Below are positions 5,242 to 6,057 of a DNA stretch of 6,057 bases, piece by piece. Every line of letters starts with the position of its first letter. The first letter of the stretch is position 1. Source of the stretch: Pelotomaculum sp. (GTDB lineage Bacteria > Bacillota > Desulfotomaculia > Desulfotomaculales > Pelotomaculaceae); the NCBI GenBank assembly GCA_003489345.1, contig DNIT01000179.1, positions 1,820 to 7,876 on the forward strand, written 5' to 3'. Both the position numbers and the translations under genes were made by a program. The notes under the pieces are model-generated. The model saw only the letters and a program-made list of their open reading frames with translations. It made no database searches and was not told the DNA's origin.

Positions 5242-6057
5242 TTATTCCAGCCACTGGTCCACCAGGTTGCGGTTCTCTTCAAGCCAGTCGCCGGCACCCT
5301 TTACCGGATCACCTGAATCTTTGATGATTGCCATCAGGCTGCCGAGGCTCTGGTCGTCCATTTGCCACTGATTAAGCCATTTGGCAACCGTTGGGTATTT
5401 ATCACCGAAACCCTTGGTAGCCATGATGTAGATATTTTCGCTGCTGCCATAAACATTCTGGGGATCATTAAGATATTTCAGATCATATTCAGCAAAGGCC
5501 CAATGGGGGTTCCAATGCGTTACCACGATGGGTTCCTGCTTGTCGTATGATTTTTTCAAAGCGGCCATCATCGCGGCTTCGGTCCCGTTCATCAGTTTAT
5601 AATCAAGATTGTATTTTTCTATGGCTTCTGCTGTAAGCTTCATCAGGCTGGCGCCTGCGTCAATGCCCACAATAGAAGGAGAACCGTTAACCAGGAATTT
5701 TTCCTTATTTGCATTTAGCTCCTCAATGCTGTTGATATTGACATAGGCGGGAACCACCAGTCCGAGGCGTGTGCCTTCATACCAGGGACCGTATTGCTCA
5801 AGGTTGTCCTTATACTTGTTAAAATAAGCTTCATCGGTTGTGGGAAGCCAGACTTCAAGGCCAAGTTGCAGGTCGCCGCTGGATACACCGGTATAAATCG
5901 GCGCCTTTTCACCATTGACCAGTTCGACCTTGTATCCTTTCTCTTCAAGAATAAGCTTCCACATGTTGGCTGCGGCAACATTTTCGGCCCAGTTGTTGAC
6001 GCCGATACGGATGGGGGTCTCCTTGGCGTCGGATGCGCTCTGTCCTCCTGTATTGCT
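5242..6057 (-). CDS. Glycine betaine/choline-type ABC transporter substrate-binding protein (OpuAC/ProX family), 5' end missing
   Basis: The last 271 codons are visible. The frame continues past an internal methionine at 5964 to the window edge, adding SNTGGQSASDAKETPIRIGV, so the start lies outside. The leading Ser/Gly/Thr-rich stretch looks like the flexible linker after a lipoprotein cysteine; in a Gram-positive cell this would be an outer-face lipoprotein, but the cysteine and signal peptide are not in view. The OpuAC-type fold is indicated by RIGVNNWAEN, GDLQLGLEVWLPTT, YEGTRLGLVVPAYV, VGIDAGASLM and VVTHWNPHWAFAEYDLKYL, which supply tryptophans of the kind forming an aromatic box around quaternary ammonium groups. 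The C-terminus ends WLEENRNLVDQWLE. It lies directly upstream of the permease gene and should deliver a compatible solute to it. The exact ligand cannot be read from sequence. Confidence 0.94.
   Translation of the reverse strand, partial: SNTGGQSASDAKETPIRIGVNNWAENVAAANMWKLILEEKGYKVELVNGEKAPIYTGVSSGDLQLGLEVWLPTTDEAYFNKYKDNLEQYGPWYEGTRLGLVVPAYVNINSIEELNANKEKFLVNGSPSIVGIDAGASLMKLTAEAIEKYNLDYKLMNGTEAAMMAALKKSYDKQEPIVVTHWNPHWAFAEYDLKYLNDPQNVYGSSENIYIMATKGFGDKYPTVAKWLNQWQMDDQSLGSLMAIIKDSGDPVKGAGDWLEENRNLVDQWLE

Overview
This 6,057-base window looks like ordinary chromosomal DNA from a Firmicute, most likely a Clostridia-type anaerobe of moderate GC. The grounds are a canonical transcriptional T-box leader, strong purine-rich Shine-Dalgarno sites (AGGGAGG, GGAAAGG), a GTG start, and the two-subunit PdxS/PdxT route to vitamin B6. 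No tRNA, rRNA, insertion sequence or CRISPR array is visible. I did not find a previously undescribed system. The most informative parts are the T-box leader and several non-coding elements.

Layout, + strand. The window opens inside the 3' end of pdxS (3-224). An AT-rich 248-base gap follows, containing a perfect 12-base tandem repeat, and then complete pdxT (473-1042). Together these two genes make pyridoxal 5'-phosphate (PLP). A 435-base stretch without a coding region follows; most of it is a T-box leader (about 1165-1419) ending in a strong intrinsic terminator. The leader precedes a two-gene operon: a class V PLP-dependent aminotransferase (1478-2626, GTG start) and, 2 bases later, serA, D-3-phosphoglycerate dehydrogenase (2629-4209). 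The likely role is serine synthesis from 3-phosphoglycerate, switched on when tRNA-Ser is uncharged. The TGGC bulge of the antiterminator supports tRNA-Ser. A perfect 18-base-pair hairpin (4220-4260) lies between serA and the converging operon and probably ends transcription from both sides.

Layout, - strand. Reading from the right edge: the 3' part of a glycine betaine/choline-type substrate-binding protein gene (5242 to beyond 6057), a 105-base spacer with a GC-rich hairpin, and a ProW/OpuAB-type permease gene (4270-5136). These are two parts of an osmoprotectant ABC importer. The ATPase gene is not in the window and would have to lie upstream of the binding protein or elsewhere.

How they fit together. 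PdxST supplies PLP, the cofactor of the neighbouring aminotransferase, which is a plausible functional link within a B6/serine cluster. The compatible-solute importer is a separate, convergent unit with no evident regulatory connection.
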